From positions 434,001 to 498,000 of the forward strand of contig NZ_PYAX01000006.1 of the NCBI RefSeq assembly GCF_003014735.1: a DNA stretch of 64,000 bases, given 5' to 3'. A program made the translations under genes and the position numbers. Shown here one piece after another: positions 34,268-44,228 of the stretch (the stretch's first letter is position 1; the number at the start of each line of letters is the position of its first letter). The notes under the pieces are model-generated. The model had not been told where the DNA came from. It was given only the letters and a program-made list of their open reading frames with translations, and ran no database searches. The DNA comes from Saccharothrix carnea. GTDB lineage: Bacteria; Actinomycetota; Actinomycetes; Mycobacteriales; Pseudonocardiaceae.

Positions 34268-35053
34268 TCAGAGGTGCAGGCGGGCGAAGAGGAGCGATTC
34301 GGAGAGCAGCTCGGCGCGTTCGGCGGCGGTGCGGGCGCGGCGGGTGTTGACCTCCAGCACGACCTGGCCGGTGAAGCCCGTGCGGGTCAGGTGGGACAGC
34401 AGCTCGCCGCACGGCTGGGTGCCGCGGCCGGGCACCAGGTGCTCGTCCTTGGGCAGGCCGGAACCGTCGGCCAGGTGCACGTGGGTCAGCCCGTCGCCCA
34501 TGCGCTTGGCCAGCTCCATCGTGTCCTGGTGCGCGGCAGAGGCGTGCGACAGGTCCAGCGTGTAGTTCCGGTGGCCCACGTCGGTCGGGTCGATCGACGG
34601 CCGGAACGCCGTGACCTGCACCGATCGTCCACGGCCCAGCGGCCTCCGCACCGGGAACATGTTCTCCACCGCGATCGCGACACCGCTGGCGTCCTCCAAC
34701 GACGCCACCAGGTCGGCGAACCCGTCCGCGTACCGCCGCTGCCACACGAACGGCGGGTGCAGCACGACCGTGCGCGCACCCAGGTCGGAAGCCGCCTGCA
34801 CACTGCGCCGCAGCCGTTCCGCCGGGTCGGGCGACCACACCCGCTGGCTGATCAGCAGGCACGGCGCGTGCACGGCCAGCACCGGCACCCGGTAGCGCTT
34901 GGCCAGCCGTTCGACCGCCTTCACGTCCTGGCTGACGGGGTCGGCCCACACCATGACCTCGACGCCGTCGTACCCCAGCTCGGCCGCCGCCTCGAACGCG
35001 GCACCCGCGGGCTGCGGCCACACGGCCGCGGTGGACAGGCCGACCGGGATCAA
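34268..35053 (-). CDS. Sugar phosphate isomerase/epimerase-like TIM-barrel protein
   Basis: A 261-residue AP-endonuclease-2/xylose-isomerase-type TIM barrel. Typical pieces are ELGYDGVEVMVW, VLAVHAPCLL, RTVVLHPPFVWQ, IAVENMF and the metal-site region LDLSHASAAHQDTME with HVHLADGSG. These proteins bind a divalent metal and isomerise or epimerise sugars, but the exact substrate is unknown. The start is a TTG at 35053 overlapping the previous stop as TTGA; this is supported by frame and by the family start IPVGLSTAAVWP. The homologue in M. tuberculosis is recalled as Rv0498, in the same order after ppx and a Pro-rich membrane protein. Confidence 0.8.
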   Translation of the reverse strand: MIPVGLSTAAVWPQPAGAAFEAAAELGYDGVEVMVWADPVSQDVKAVERLAKRYRVPVLAVHAPCLLISQRVWSPDPAERLRRSVQAASDLGARTVVLHPPFVWQRRYADGFADLVASLEDASGVAIAVENMFPVRRPLGRGRSVQVTAFRPSIDPTDVGHRNYTLDLSHASAAHQDTMELAKRMGDGLTHVHLADGSGLPKDEHLVPGRGTQPCGELLSHLTRTGFTGQVVLEVNTRRARTAAERAELLSESLLFARLHL

Positions 35054-36273
35054 GAGTTCACCAGCAGCATCGCCGCGGGCGACACCGTCACGATCAGCCC
35101 GACCAGCACGGCCAGCACGGTGGTCTGGAGGTCGTCCGCCCGGCGGATCTTGCGGACCATCATCACCAGGCCCACGGTCACCGCCAGGGCCACCACCAGC
35201 GCCGCGGGCGCGGCCGTGCGCCACAGGAAGTTGAAGCCGAGCCACAGCGCCGCGCCACCGATCACGCCCGCCGCGAGCTGCCCGATCATGAGCAGCCACT
35301 CCTTGCCGGCCGAGCGGTCGGCGGGGCGCTCGTCGTCCTCGTCGTCCAGGTCGGCCAGCCCGGCGGGCCCGTCGTCGTCCGGCTCGCGGCGCTGGAAGCC
35401 CCGGCTCGGGTAGTCGTCGTCGTCTTCCTCGTCGAGGTCGACGTACGGGTGGAACGCGGTGCTCTCCTGCTCGACGACCTCTTCCGGCTCGTCGTCGCCG
35501 AACCAGTCCTCGGGTGTCTGGTCGGGCAGCGGTTCCGGCAGCCTCGGCGGCGCGGGCGGCACGATCAGCACCGACTCGGTCGGCAACGACTCCAGCGGCA
35601 CGTTCGGCGTGAGCTTGTCGGCGATGCGCGGCATCACCTCGGTCACCGGCTCGCGCCCGGGCGGGTTCGCCACCGGCGGCTTCACCACGGGCGGCACGCC
35701 GGGAGGCGGCCCGGGACGCACCAGGTTCGAGCGCGACGGCTCGGGCTTGACCGGTGGTTTCGGCAGGGTGGACCGGGACGGCTCGCCCGGGTAGTCGGCC
35801 ACGATCGGCGGCACGACCCTGGTCTCCTCGGCCGGGTCGACCTCGGGCGCGCGTCTGCGCCCCGTTTCGGCCTTCTTCGGCGGCTCCAGCCGGGACACGG
35901 GTGGTTCGAGCCGCGAGACCGGCGGCTCCAGCCGGGACACCGGCGGTTCCGGGCGCGCGGCGGGCGGCTCCGGCCGCGACAGCGGCGGCGGGGGTGGCTG
36001 GTAGGCCGTGCGCTCGGCCTCGACCGGCCGTTTCCGCTGGGGCAACGGCGCGGGTGGTGGCGCGGCGGGCGGCTCGGGCTCGTCCCGCAGGGCGCGCAGC
36101 CTGCCGCTGTCGGAGTTGACCCGGTCGATGATGGCCTGCGGAGCGGTGTCCGAGGACTCTTCGGCCCGGCGCCGTCGCCGACGCGGCGTCACCTCGCCGG
36201 AGCCCCCGCCGTACTGGGCGAGCAACTCCGCGACGGTGCGCTGGGTCTGCTCCGACTCGCTCTCTCGACTCAT
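35050..36273 (-). CDS. Proline-rich membrane protein downstream of ppx
   Basis: A 407-residue protein with a long disordered cytoplasmic region and a C-terminal membrane part. Residues 1-60 have an Arg cluster (RRRRRRAEES), residues 65-200 are Pro/Arg-rich with tandem heptads EPPVSRL (about 108-132), residues 260-330 are strongly acidic, and three to four helices follow (WLLMIGQLAAGVIGGAALWL to the end). It starts at ATG 36273, overlapping the ppx stop as TGATG. Its position corresponds to Rv0497 of M. tuberculosis (recalled). Function unknown. Confidence 0.7.
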   Translation of the reverse strand: MSRESESEQTQRTVAELLAQYGGGSGEVTPRRRRRRAEESSDTAPQAIIDRVNSDSGRLRALRDEPEPPAAPPPAPLPQRKRPVEAERTAYQPPPPPLSRPEPPAARPEPPVSRLEPPVSRLEPPVSRLEPPKKAETGRRRAPEVDPAEETRVVPPIVADYPGEPSRSTLPKPPVKPEPSRSNLVRPGPPPGVPPVVKPPVANPPGREPVTEVMPRIADKLTPNVPLESLPTESVLIVPPAPPRLPEPLPDQTPEDWFGDDEPEEVVEQESTAFHPYVDLDEEDDDDYPSRGFQRREPDDDGPAGLADLDDEDDERPADRSAGKEWLLMIGQLAAGVIGGAALWLGFNFLWRTAAPAALVVALAVTVGLVMMVRKIRRADDLQTTVLAVLVGLIVTVSPAAMLLVNS

Positions 36274-37283
36274 CAACTCCACCGTGCCCCGTGGCGGCCA
36301 GTCCGTCCAGTGTCACCCGTCCGGCGGGTGCGGTCCGGCGGGGTGTCCAGGTCCGAACCATTAGTGTGGTCCAGCCGACGCAGGATGACACCTTCCCGCA
36401 GCGCCCAGGGGCAAATCTCCAGCTCGTCCAGTGACAGGGCTCGCATCGTGGCCTCCGCCACCAGGGCACCCGCCACGAGCTGGTGGGCGCGGCTGGCGCT
36501 CACCCCTTCGAGCTCGGCCAGGTCGGCCGCGGACATCCGGGAGATGAACGCGATGAGCTGCCGCAGCCCCGCGTCGGTGAGCACGCGCCGCGTCCGCGGA
36601 CCGGACGAGGACGGCGCCGCGCCGGTCAGCCTGGCCAGCGTGCGGAACGTCTTCGACGTCGCCACCACGCGGTCGGGGACGCCCACCCGGCGGATCTTCT
36701 TCGCCACCGGCGCCAGCTGCCCGGCCAGCCACTCGGTGGTCTCGCGCACCTCGGCCCGGGTCGGCGGGTCGTGGCGGAACCGGGTCCGGGTCAGCCTGCC
36801 CGCGCCCAGCGGCACCGAGAACGCCTCCTCCGGCTCCTCGTCCACGCCGACCGCCAGCTCCAGCGACCCGCCGCCGATGTCCAGGCACAGCAGCCTGCCC
36901 GCCGACCAGCCGTACCAGCGGCGCACCGCGAGGAACGTGTACCGCGCCTCGTCCTCGCCGGTCAGCACCTGCAGGTCGACGCCGGTCTCGGCGCGCACCC
37001 GGTCCAGCACCTCGGCCGAGTTGCCCGCCTCGCGCACCGCGGACGTGGCGAACGCCATCAGGTCCTCGCAGCCCAGCCGCTCCGCCGCCGCCTTGGACGC
37101 GGCGACGGTGCGCACCAGCTGGTCGGCGCCCGCACGCCCGAGCAGCCCGGAGCCGTCCAGCTGCTCCGCGAGGCGCAGCACGGACTTCTCCGAACTCATC
37201 GGCGTCGGGTGGGCACCACGATGAGCGTCCACCACCAAGAGGTGGACGGTGTTGGACCCGACATCAAGCACCCCTAGGCGCAC
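36273..37283 (-). CDS. Exopolyphosphatase / Ppx-GppA family protein
   Basis: A 336-residue member of the actin-like ASKHA phosphatases that cleave phosphate from polyphosphate or pppGpp. Motifs: [43 protein letters not shown] and [10 protein letters not shown]. It is the short, two-domain type without the C-terminal helical extension. I place the start at GTG 37283, which gives [12 protein letters not shown] as in mycobacterial Ppx1; a GTG three codons earlier is possible. It is next to senX3-regX3, the phosphate-responsive system, as in mycobacteria, fitting a link between phosphate sensing and polyphosphate use. Confidence 0.92.
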   Translation of the reverse strand: MRLGVLDVGSNTVHLLVVDAHRGAHPTPMSSEKSVLRLAEQLDGSGLLGRAGADQLVRTVAASKAAAERLGCEDLMAFATSAVREAGNSAEVLDRVRAETGVDLQVLTGEDEARYTFLAVRRWYGWSAGRLLCLDIGGGSLELAVGVDEEPEEAFSVPLGAGRLTRTRFRHDPPTRAEVRETTEWLAGQLAPVAKKIRRVGVPDRVVATSKTFRTLARLTGAAPSSSGPRTRRVLTDAGLRQLIAFISRMSAADLAELEGVSASRAHQLVAGALVAEATMRALSLDELEICPWALREGVILRRLDHTNGSDLDTPPDRTRRTGDTGRTGRHGARWS

Positions 37284-37310
37284 GCGGTGCACCGTACCTG
37301 GTCGGGATGA

Positions 37311-37991
37311 TCAGGATTCGAACTTGTATCCCAGTCCGCGCACGGTGACCAGGTGGCGCGGCGCCGACGGGTCGGGCTCGATCTTCGACCGCAGCCGCTT
37401 GACGTGCACGTCCAGGGTTTTGGTGTCGCCGACGTAGTCCGCGCCCCACACCCGGTCGATCAGTTGGCCACGGGTCAACACCCGGCCGACGTTGCGCAGC
37501 AAGTACTCCAGGAGGTCGAATTCCTTGAGCGGCAGGCTCACCTCGGTGCCGTCGACGGTCACCACGTGCCGCTCGACGTCCATCCGGACCGGTCCCGCCT
37601 CCAGGACCTGCGGCAGCAGCTCCTCGGACTCGCCGCCGCGGCGGAGCACGGCGCGGATCCGGGCGATCAGCTCGCGGGCCGAGTACGGCTTGGTGACGTA
37701 GTCGTCCGCGCCCAGTTCCAGGCCGACGACCTTGTCGATCTCGCTGTCCCGCGCCGTGACCATGATCACCGGCACGGCGGAGCGCGCGCGCAGCTGCTTG
37801 CACACGTCCGTGCCGCTCATCCCGGGCAGCATGAGGTCGAGCAGCACGATGTCGGCGCCGTTGCGGTCGAACTCCTCCAGTGCCTCCTGGCCGGTGGCCG
37901 CGAGCGCCGCGGTGAAGCCCTCCTTGCGCAGCAGGAAGGCGAGCGGATCGGCGAAGGACTCCTCGTCCTCCACGATGAGCACCCTGGTCAC
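37311..37991 (-). CDS. regX3: Response regulator RegX3 (OmpR/PhoB type)
   Basis: A 226-residue response regulator. The receiver domain (1-120) has the acidic pocket VLIVEDEES, the phospho-acceptor Asp52 in VLLDLMLPGMSG, and the conserved Lys in DDYVTKPYSARELIARI. The winged-helix output (130-226) ends VKRLRSKIEPDPS and VTVRGLGYKFES. The sequence is almost identical over long stretches to mycobacterial RegX3, which activates phosphate-starvation genes. The GTG start at 37991 overlaps the senX3 stop as GTGA. Confidence 0.95.
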   Translation of the reverse strand: MTRVLIVEDEESFADPLAFLLRKEGFTAALAATGQEALEEFDRNGADIVLLDLMLPGMSGTDVCKQLRARSAVPVIMVTARDSEIDKVVGLELGADDYVTKPYSARELIARIRAVLRRGGESEELLPQVLEAGPVRMDVERHVVTVDGTEVSLPLKEFDLLEYLLRNVGRVLTRGQLIDRVWGADYVGDTKTLDVHVKRLRSKIEPDPSAPRHLVTVRGLGYKFES

Positions 37992-39187
37992 AGCTCTCCT
38001 CCGTGGTTGCTGCCCGCGCCGCTCGGCACGGGGCTCGCCAGCGCCTGCGTCGGCAGGTCCTGGGTCGGCTCGTCCTGGTCGGGATGGGCCGGGATGCGCA
38101 GCGTGAACGTGGAGCCGGTGCCCGGCAGGCTCCACAGCTTCACCTCGCCGCCGTGGTTGTTGGCGACGTGCTTGACGATGGCCAGGCCGAGCCCGGTGCC
38201 GCCGGTGGCGCGCGAACGGGCCTTGTCGACCCGGTAGAAGCGCTCGAACACGCGGGTCTGCTGGTCCTCGGCGATGCCGATGCCGCGGTCGGTGACGGCG
38301 ATCTCCACGAACCCGTCCGCGAGCTTGCGGCTGACCGACACCGGGCTGCCCGGCGGCGAGTACGCGACCGCGTTGTCGAGCAGGTTGCTCAACGCGGTGA
38401 CCAGCAGCGTCCGGTCGCCCTCGACCTCGAGGCCGCTGGGCTCGTCGGTGGCGATCTCGATGTTGGCGGACTCGGCGGCCAGCTTGGACCGGCTCAACGC
38501 CTCGTCGATGACCACGTCGACCTCGACCCGGCTCAGCTCCGGCAGCTTCTCCGCGCCCTGCAGCCGCGACAGCGCGATCAGCTCGGTGACCAGCGTGCCC
38601 AGCCGGGTGGCCTCCTGCATGATCTTGGCGCTGAACCGGCGGACCTCCTCCTGGTCGTCCGCCGCGTCCAGCACCGCCTCGGCCAGCAGCGCGAGCGCGC
38701 CGACCGGTGTCTTCAGCTCGTGGCTGACGTTGGCCACGAAGTCGCGCCGGGTCGCCTCCAGCCGCACCGACTCCGACTCGTCGGAGGCGTCCACCACGAC
38801 GAAGCCCTCGATGAGCACCTTGACGGTGGCGTGCACGGCCTGCGGCTGGCGGCCCTTGATGACCTCCAGCGACGACAGGTCCACCGCCACCACGCCGCCG
38901 TTGCGGCGGGCCATCTCGGCGGCGCTCCTGGCCCGGTCGTCCACCCGGTTGTTGCGCACCACGCCCAGCTCCTCGGCACGGGCGTTGTGCAGCACGACGT
39001 CACCGAAGCCGTTGAGCACGGCGATGCCGTCGGGGGACGAGTGGACGACCATGGCCATCAGGTCGGCGACCGTGAGGCCACGCGGGCGCGTGTCGCGGAC
39101 GCGCGCGGTAGCCCGTCCGACGAGAAACGCGGTGCCGCCGATCAGCAGAGCGCCGATCGACAGGACGAGGTAACCCGTTGCGGTCAC
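37988..39187 (-). CDS. senX3: Sensor histidine kinase SenX3
   Basis: A 399-residue membrane histidine kinase. One or two N-terminal helices (residues 5-25) are followed by a PAS-type domain (about 40-135, DGIAVLNGFGDVVLHNARAEE). The dimerisation domain carries the phospho-acceptor His156 in FVANVSHELKTP. The ATPase domain has the N box NLLDNAVAYSPPG, G1 VTDRGIGI and G2 GGTGLGLAIVKHVA. SenX3 phosphorylates RegX3 under phosphate limitation (established in mycobacteria and, as PhoR, in Streptomyces). It starts with GTG at 39187 and heads the operon. Confidence 0.95.
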   Translation of the reverse strand: MTATGYLVLSIGALLIGGTAFLVGRATARVRDTRPRGLTVADLMAMVVHSSPDGIAVLNGFGDVVLHNARAEELGVVRNNRVDDRARSAAEMARRNGGVVAVDLSSLEVIKGRQPQAVHATVKVLIEGFVVVDASDESESVRLEATRRDFVANVSHELKTPVGALALLAEAVLDAADDQEEVRRFSAKIMQEATRLGTLVTELIALSRLQGAEKLPELSRVEVDVVIDEALSRSKLAAESANIEIATDEPSGLEVEGDRTLLVTALSNLLDNAVAYSPPGSPVSVSRKLADGFVEIAVTDRGIGIAEDQQTRVFERFYRVDKARSRATGGTGLGLAIVKHVANNHGGEVKLWSLPGTGSTFTLRIPAHPDQDEPTQDLPTQALASPVPSGAGSNHGGEL

Positions 39188-39295
39188 AAGCGCATCGTAA
39201 GCAGGTCAGGCGGGGTACGGCCTAGAGCTCACGCCTGGTTCGTGACGCCTACGACACCGTCCGGGTCCGAAGTTCTCCCCGGAGTCGACCGCCGT

Positions 39296-39487
39296 TCACC
39301 CAATCGTGTCCAATTGAGCCAGGTCGTGTTCGGACAGGTGCAGATCGGCGGACGCCAGGTTCTCCTCCAGGTGACGAGTGGAGGACGTGCCGGGGATGAG
39401 GAGCACGTTCGGCGCGCGGTGCCGGCGTGATGCGGGACGGCGGGAGAACGCGACGGCGGCACGGGCGCCGGGCATGTCCCTGCGCAC
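39296..39487 (-). pseudogene. Remnant of an aldo/keto reductase C-terminus
   Basis: The short open stretch contains APNVLLIPGTSSTRHLEENL, then ASADLHLSEHDLAQLDTIG and a stop. This is the typical last ~45 residues of an aldo/keto reductase (cofactor-binding IPGTSS and following helices). The preceding 25 residues do not match the family, and no N-terminal barrel strands are visible in any frame up to the phosphoglycerate mutase gene. I read it as a decayed fragment between senX3 and gpm, an interval that holds other genes in mycobacteria. Confidence 0.65.
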
Positions 39488-39520
39488 GTGCCGCCGTCGC
39501 TTGGCGGAGCTGATGAGGCG

Positions 39521-40267
39521 TCAGCGGCCCTGGTTGGCGACGGCCTTGATGGCGTCGGCCGCCGCGTCCGGGTCGAGGTACTCGCCGCCCGGCTTGATCG
39601 GCTTGAGCTCGTCGTCCAGGTCGTAGCGCAGCGGGATGCCGGTGGGGATGTTCAGGCCCGCGATCGCCTCGTCGGAGATGCCGTCGAGGTGCTTGACCAG
39701 GGCGCGCAGCGAGTTGCCGTGCGCGGCGACGAGCACCGTCTTGCCGGTGCGCAGGTCCGGCACGATGGCGGACTCCCAGTACGGGATCATCCGCTTGACC
39801 ACGTCCAGCAGGCACTCGGTGAGCGGCAGGTCGGGGCCGAGGTCGGCGTAGCGGGGGTCGCTGTCCTGGCTGTACTCCGTGCCGGGCTCGATCGGCGGCG
39901 GCGGGGTGTCGTAGGAGCGGCGCCAGAGCATGAACTGCTCTTCGCCGAACTCCTCCAGCGTCTGCTTCTTGTTCTTGCCCTGCAGCGCGCCGTAGTGGCG
40001 CTCGTTGAGCCGCCAGTCCCGGCGGACCGGGATCCAGTGCCGGTCGGCCGCGTCGAGCGCGAGGTTGGCGGTGCCGATGGCCCGCCGCAGCAGCGACGTG
40101 TGCACCACCTCGGGCAGCACGCCCGCTTCGCGCAGCAGCACGCCGCCGCGCTTCGCCTCGTTCACACCCTTCTCCGAGAGGGGGACGTCCACCCAACCGG
40201 TGAACAGGTTCTCCGCGTTCCAGACGCTCTCGCCGTGGCGGAGCAGCACCAGGGTTCCGACAGCCAT
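39521..40267 (-). CDS. gpmA: 2,3-bisphosphoglycerate-dependent phosphoglycerate mutase
   Basis: A 248-residue glycolytic mutase interconverting 3- and 2-phosphoglycerate. The catalytic His is in [20 protein letters not shown], and the family-specific blocks [25 protein letters not shown] and [17 protein letters not shown] are all present, at the normal length. The start is ATG 40267 ([12 protein letters not shown]); the frame opens 12 codons earlier. It sits upstream of senX3-regX3, as in mycobacteria where it is called gpm1. Confidence 0.96.
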   Translation of the reverse strand: MAVGTLVLLRHGESVWNAENLFTGWVDVPLSEKGVNEAKRGGVLLREAGVLPEVVHTSLLRRAIGTANLALDAADRHWIPVRRDWRLNERHYGALQGKNKKQTLEEFGEEQFMLWRRSYDTPPPPIEPGTEYSQDSDPRYADLGPDLPLTECLLDVVKRMIPYWESAIVPDLRTGKTVLVAAHGNSLRALVKHLDGISDEAIAGLNIPTGIPLRYDLDDELKPIKPGGEYLDPDAAADAIKAVANQGR

Positions 40268-40381
40268 GGGCGTCAGCCTGCCAGATGGAGGGGCCCGGCT
40301 CACGCCGGTGGTAGGTGTGATCTTGATCGGTGCAGCGACCGGGCCGGGTCGGGCCTCGAGCGGGCCCGACCCGAAGCCTGA

Positions 40382-40639
40382 TCAGCCGCCGAGCACGCCG
40401 CCGACGCCGGCGAGACCACCGACGCCGGCGAGACCACCGACACCGCCCAGACCACCGACACCGCCCAGGCCGAGACCGCCGGTCAACTGGTTCACCGTGC
40501 TCGTGAGCGCCGTCTGCACGGCGCCCGTCGGGCTGCCGCCGGGCACCTGGTCCATCGGGGCCGCGTTGGCGGCCGGTGCGGCGAGCAGGATGGCGGCGGT
40601 GGCGCCGGCCGCGAAGGCCAGCCTTCCGAGAATGCGCAT
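40382..40639 (-). CDS. Small secreted glycine-rich protein
   Basis: An 85-residue exported protein. Residues 1-27 are a signal peptide (MRILGRLAFAAGATAAILLA, cleavage likely after ANA). The mature part is short and ends in a Gly/Val/Leu-rich repeat of the form GGVGGLGGVGGLAGVGG, encoded by tandem 18-bp DNA repeats at about 40386-40470. The ATG at 40639 has GGAG nine bases upstream. Function unknown; comparable small hydrophobic secreted proteins exist in actinomycetes, but I do not claim it is a chaplin, since chaplin Cys and motif residues are absent. Confidence 0.65.
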   Translation of the reverse strand: MRILGRLAFAAGATAAILLAAPAANAAPMDQVPGGSPTGAVQTALTSTVNQLTGGLGLGGVGGLGGVGGLAGVGGLAGVGGVLGG

Positions 40640-40753
40640 GCGTGTGTTCTCCGATGTGTGGTTTCGATTCGCACCCGACATGGTCGTGGAGCGTGACCGG
40701 TCCGGCTCGGTGAGTAGCCGGTGTCCACACGATCGTGGGACACCCGAGCGCGA

Positions 40754-40787
40754 AAACCCCCGGTGGCGTGGTCGCCACCGGGGGTTT
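40754..40787 (-). terminator. Strong terminator after the acyl-CoA ligase gene
   Basis: AAACCCCCGGTGGCG (40754-40768) and CGCCACCGGGGGTTT (40773-40787) form a perfect 15-bp stem with a TGGT loop. On the minus strand it begins 14 bases after the ligase stop at 40801 and ends with a run of four T, a textbook intrinsic terminator. Confidence 0.92.
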
Positions 40788-40800
40788 CACCGGGCTCGCG

Positions 40801-42366
<1,566 letters not shown>

Positions 42367-42460
42367 GCGGCTGCCTCATTCATCCAGGGGGCCGGGATCC
42401 CGCCATCGTGAGTCAAGCCACATCGCCGGTCAAGGCACTCGCTCGTGACGCTACAGCGTT

Positions 42461-42477
42461 ACTTAACTCGGCTAAGT
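42461..42477. promoter_or_regulatory. Palindrome upstream of the acyl-CoA ligase gene
   Basis: ACTTA-ACTCGGC-TAAGT forms perfect 5-bp arms around a seven-base centre in a locally AT-rich patch about 95 bases before the ATG at 42366. This is where a TetR- or similar repressor site would be expected. No bound protein is known; none of the adjacent genes encodes a TetR regulator. Confidence 0.4.
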
Positions 42478-42624
42478 ACACACGAATGGACTAGCGCCGC
42501 CCCTTGTGGTGATCACCGGCGATCTGCCAAGTTGGCAGGGCTTCGCGGGTCGGCTCCCACGCACTCCGATCGACCGGCGCGGCACCACCGCGGTTTGCCA
42601 TCCCCCCGTCGAACCGCGGCCCGC

Positions 42625-42726
42625 TTGGACAAACCGGGCTCCCCCCGCCCGGGGTCCAATCGCAGCGGGGAACGACGCGGGGCGGCTTGAACTTGCGACT
42701 CCCCCTCTCTCCCAAGCCGCCCCGCG
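42625..42726. other. Two strong hairpins in a 420-bp gap
   Basis: The gap from 42367 to 42786 has no plausible gene. It holds a composite hairpin at 42625-42659 (TTGGAC with GTCCAA outside, CCGGGC with GCCCGG inside), then a 14-bp perfect stem CGCGGGGCGGCTTG (42676-42689) with CAAGCCGCCCCGCG (42713-42726) around a 23-base pyrimidine-rich loop. The second lies 61 bases beyond the stop of the DUF4349 gene and may terminate it; the first may be part of the ligase leader. Confidence 0.55.
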
Positions 42727-42786
42727 CTCCCGCTCGATGTTGCTCTCAGTAGGTTTTTTCGCTCCGGAACCCGACTCGACCGGGTG

Positions 42787-43677
42787 TCACGGCGTGCTCG
42801 ACGACGCGACCGGAACGGCCTTCCGGCGCCGCCGCCACCACAGGTAGCCGAACGTCGGCAGCCCCAGCACCACCGCGAACGGCAGCACGCCGCCCACCAC
42901 CACCAGCAGCCAGCCGAACGCCTTCAGCAACGCGTTCCAGCCACCGGCGAACGCCGCCAGGAACTCGTTCTCCTCCTCCGGCACCACCACCGGCTCGCCG
43001 GTCGCCGAGATCACCACGGTGAGCGTCGACAGGGCGACCTGGCCCTTCAACGTCTCGTACCGGCGCTGCAACGACTCCAGCTCGGACTGGCGCTTGGTCA
43101 GCTCGGCCTCGATGTCGGTGATCTCGGCCGTGGTCGTGGCGCGGTCCAGCAGCCCGCGCACCCGCTCCACGCTGGCCCGCTGGTTCGCCAGCCGGACCTC
43201 GACGTCCACGATCTGCTCGGTCACGTCCTCGGTGTGCAGCTCCCGCTTGCTGACCTCGGTGCCCTCGAGCTTCGAGATGGACTCCACCACCCCGTCCAAC
43301 CGGTCACCGGGCACCATCAGCGTCACCGAGGCCCGGTTGGGCTGCGTCTTCTCCTGCGCCGGATAACCGCCCTCGGCCAGGACCAGGTCCTTGACCTGCG
43401 TCAACACCGCGTCGGAGTCCGGCGCGCGCAGCTCGACCGTCGCCTTGCGGACGAGCTGCCGGTTCTGCTGCGCCGACGTGCCCGACTGCTGCGCCTCACC
43501 CGTCCCGGACTGCTGCTCCTGCTTCGGCGTGCCGCCACCCCGCTGCGCGTTGTCCTGCGCCGGAGCGGGCGCCACCGCCGGTGCGTCCGCCGACTGCCCC
43601 GACGTGCTGTTCGCGCCACAACCCGCCAGCGCCAGCGCCGCGAAGGCGGCCACCACCAGCCCCACCCGTCTGCCCAT
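42787..43677 (-). CDS. DUF4349 domain lipoprotein
   Basis: A 296-residue exported lipoprotein. The signal ends FAALALAGC (Cys20). A Gln/Gly/Ser linker (about 25-72) leads to the DUF4349 domain (about 75-255), which begins RQLVRKATVELRAPDSDAVL and includes a long coiled-coil region (RASVERVRGLLDRATTTAEI and AELTKRQSELESLQRRYETL). One membrane helix near the C-terminus (WLLVVVGGVLPFAVVLGLPTFGYLWW) is followed by a basic tail RRRRKAVP. The family is widespread but without a fixed function; an envelope or membrane-stress role is often supposed. Confidence 0.88.
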   Translation of the reverse strand: MGRRVGLVVAAFAALALAGCGANSTSGQSADAPAVAPAPAQDNAQRGGGTPKQEQQSGTGEAQQSGTSAQQNRQLVRKATVELRAPDSDAVLTQVKDLVLAEGGYPAQEKTQPNRASVTLMVPGDRLDGVVESISKLEGTEVSKRELHTEDVTEQIVDVEVRLANQRASVERVRGLLDRATTTAEITDIEAELTKRQSELESLQRRYETLKGQVALSTLTVVISATGEPVVVPEEENEFLAAFAGGWNALLKAFGWLLVVVGGVLPFAVVLGLPTFGYLWWRRRRKAVPVASSSTP

Positions 43678-43745
43678 GTGACCCTCCCTGGTTTCCGGTC
43701 ACCGGTGGGACGGGGCGCGGGTTCACCCCCGTTGCCCGGAGGTGA

Positions 43746-44228
43746 TCACGATTCGGACACCAGGTGCCGGAACGCCTGGAGGTTGGCCAGCGACTCGCCC
43801 CGCGAGACCCGCCAGTCCCACTCCCGCTGGATGGCGCCTGCGAACCCCAGTTCCAGCAGCGTGTTGAAGTCGCCGTCCGCGGCCTCCACGACCTGCCCGA
43901 GCACCCGGTCCAGCTCGTCGGGCGTCACGGCGTGCAACGCGATCCGGCCGACCAGGTAGATGTCACCGGTCGTGTCGATCGTGTAGTGCACGCCGTACAG
44001 CCTGGCGTTGCGGCGCAACAGGAACCGGTAGACGTCCTCGTGCGCCTCGTCCGGCTTGCGGCACACGAACGCCTCCACCACCAGCGCGTGCCTGCCGACC
44101 ACCAGCCAGCAGTTCGTCTGGAGCTTCTTCGTGCCGGGCAGGGTCACGAAGAAGCGGCCCGGCTCCTTGTGCTCGTAGCGCAGCTCGCGGTCGTCCAACG
44201 TCGACCGGATGACGTCGTCCAGGCTCAA
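43746..44228 (-). CDS. YbjN domain-containing protein
   Basis: A 160-residue cytoplasmic protein with the YbjN/type III secretion chaperone-like fold: [27 protein letters not shown] split by strands, then [20 protein letters not shown] and [25 protein letters not shown]. Its position right after mshA, overlapping by 4 bases, is conserved in Actinobacteria (recalled as Rv0487). Function is not established; a chaperone-like or sensor role is possible. Confidence 0.87.
   Translation of the reverse strand: MSLDDVIRSTLDDRELRYEHKEPGRFFVTLPGTKKLQTNCWLVVGRHALVVEAFVCRKPDEAHEDVYRFLLRRNARLYGVHYTIDTTGDIYLVGRIALHAVTPDELDRVLGQVVEAADGDFNTLLELGFAGAIQREWDWRVSRGESLANLQAFRHLVSES

Noticed and set aside
40382..40639. 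Chaplin-type surface protein
   Set aside because: A signal peptide and Gly-rich mature part are there, but the conserved Cys pair and the chaplin core motif are absent.
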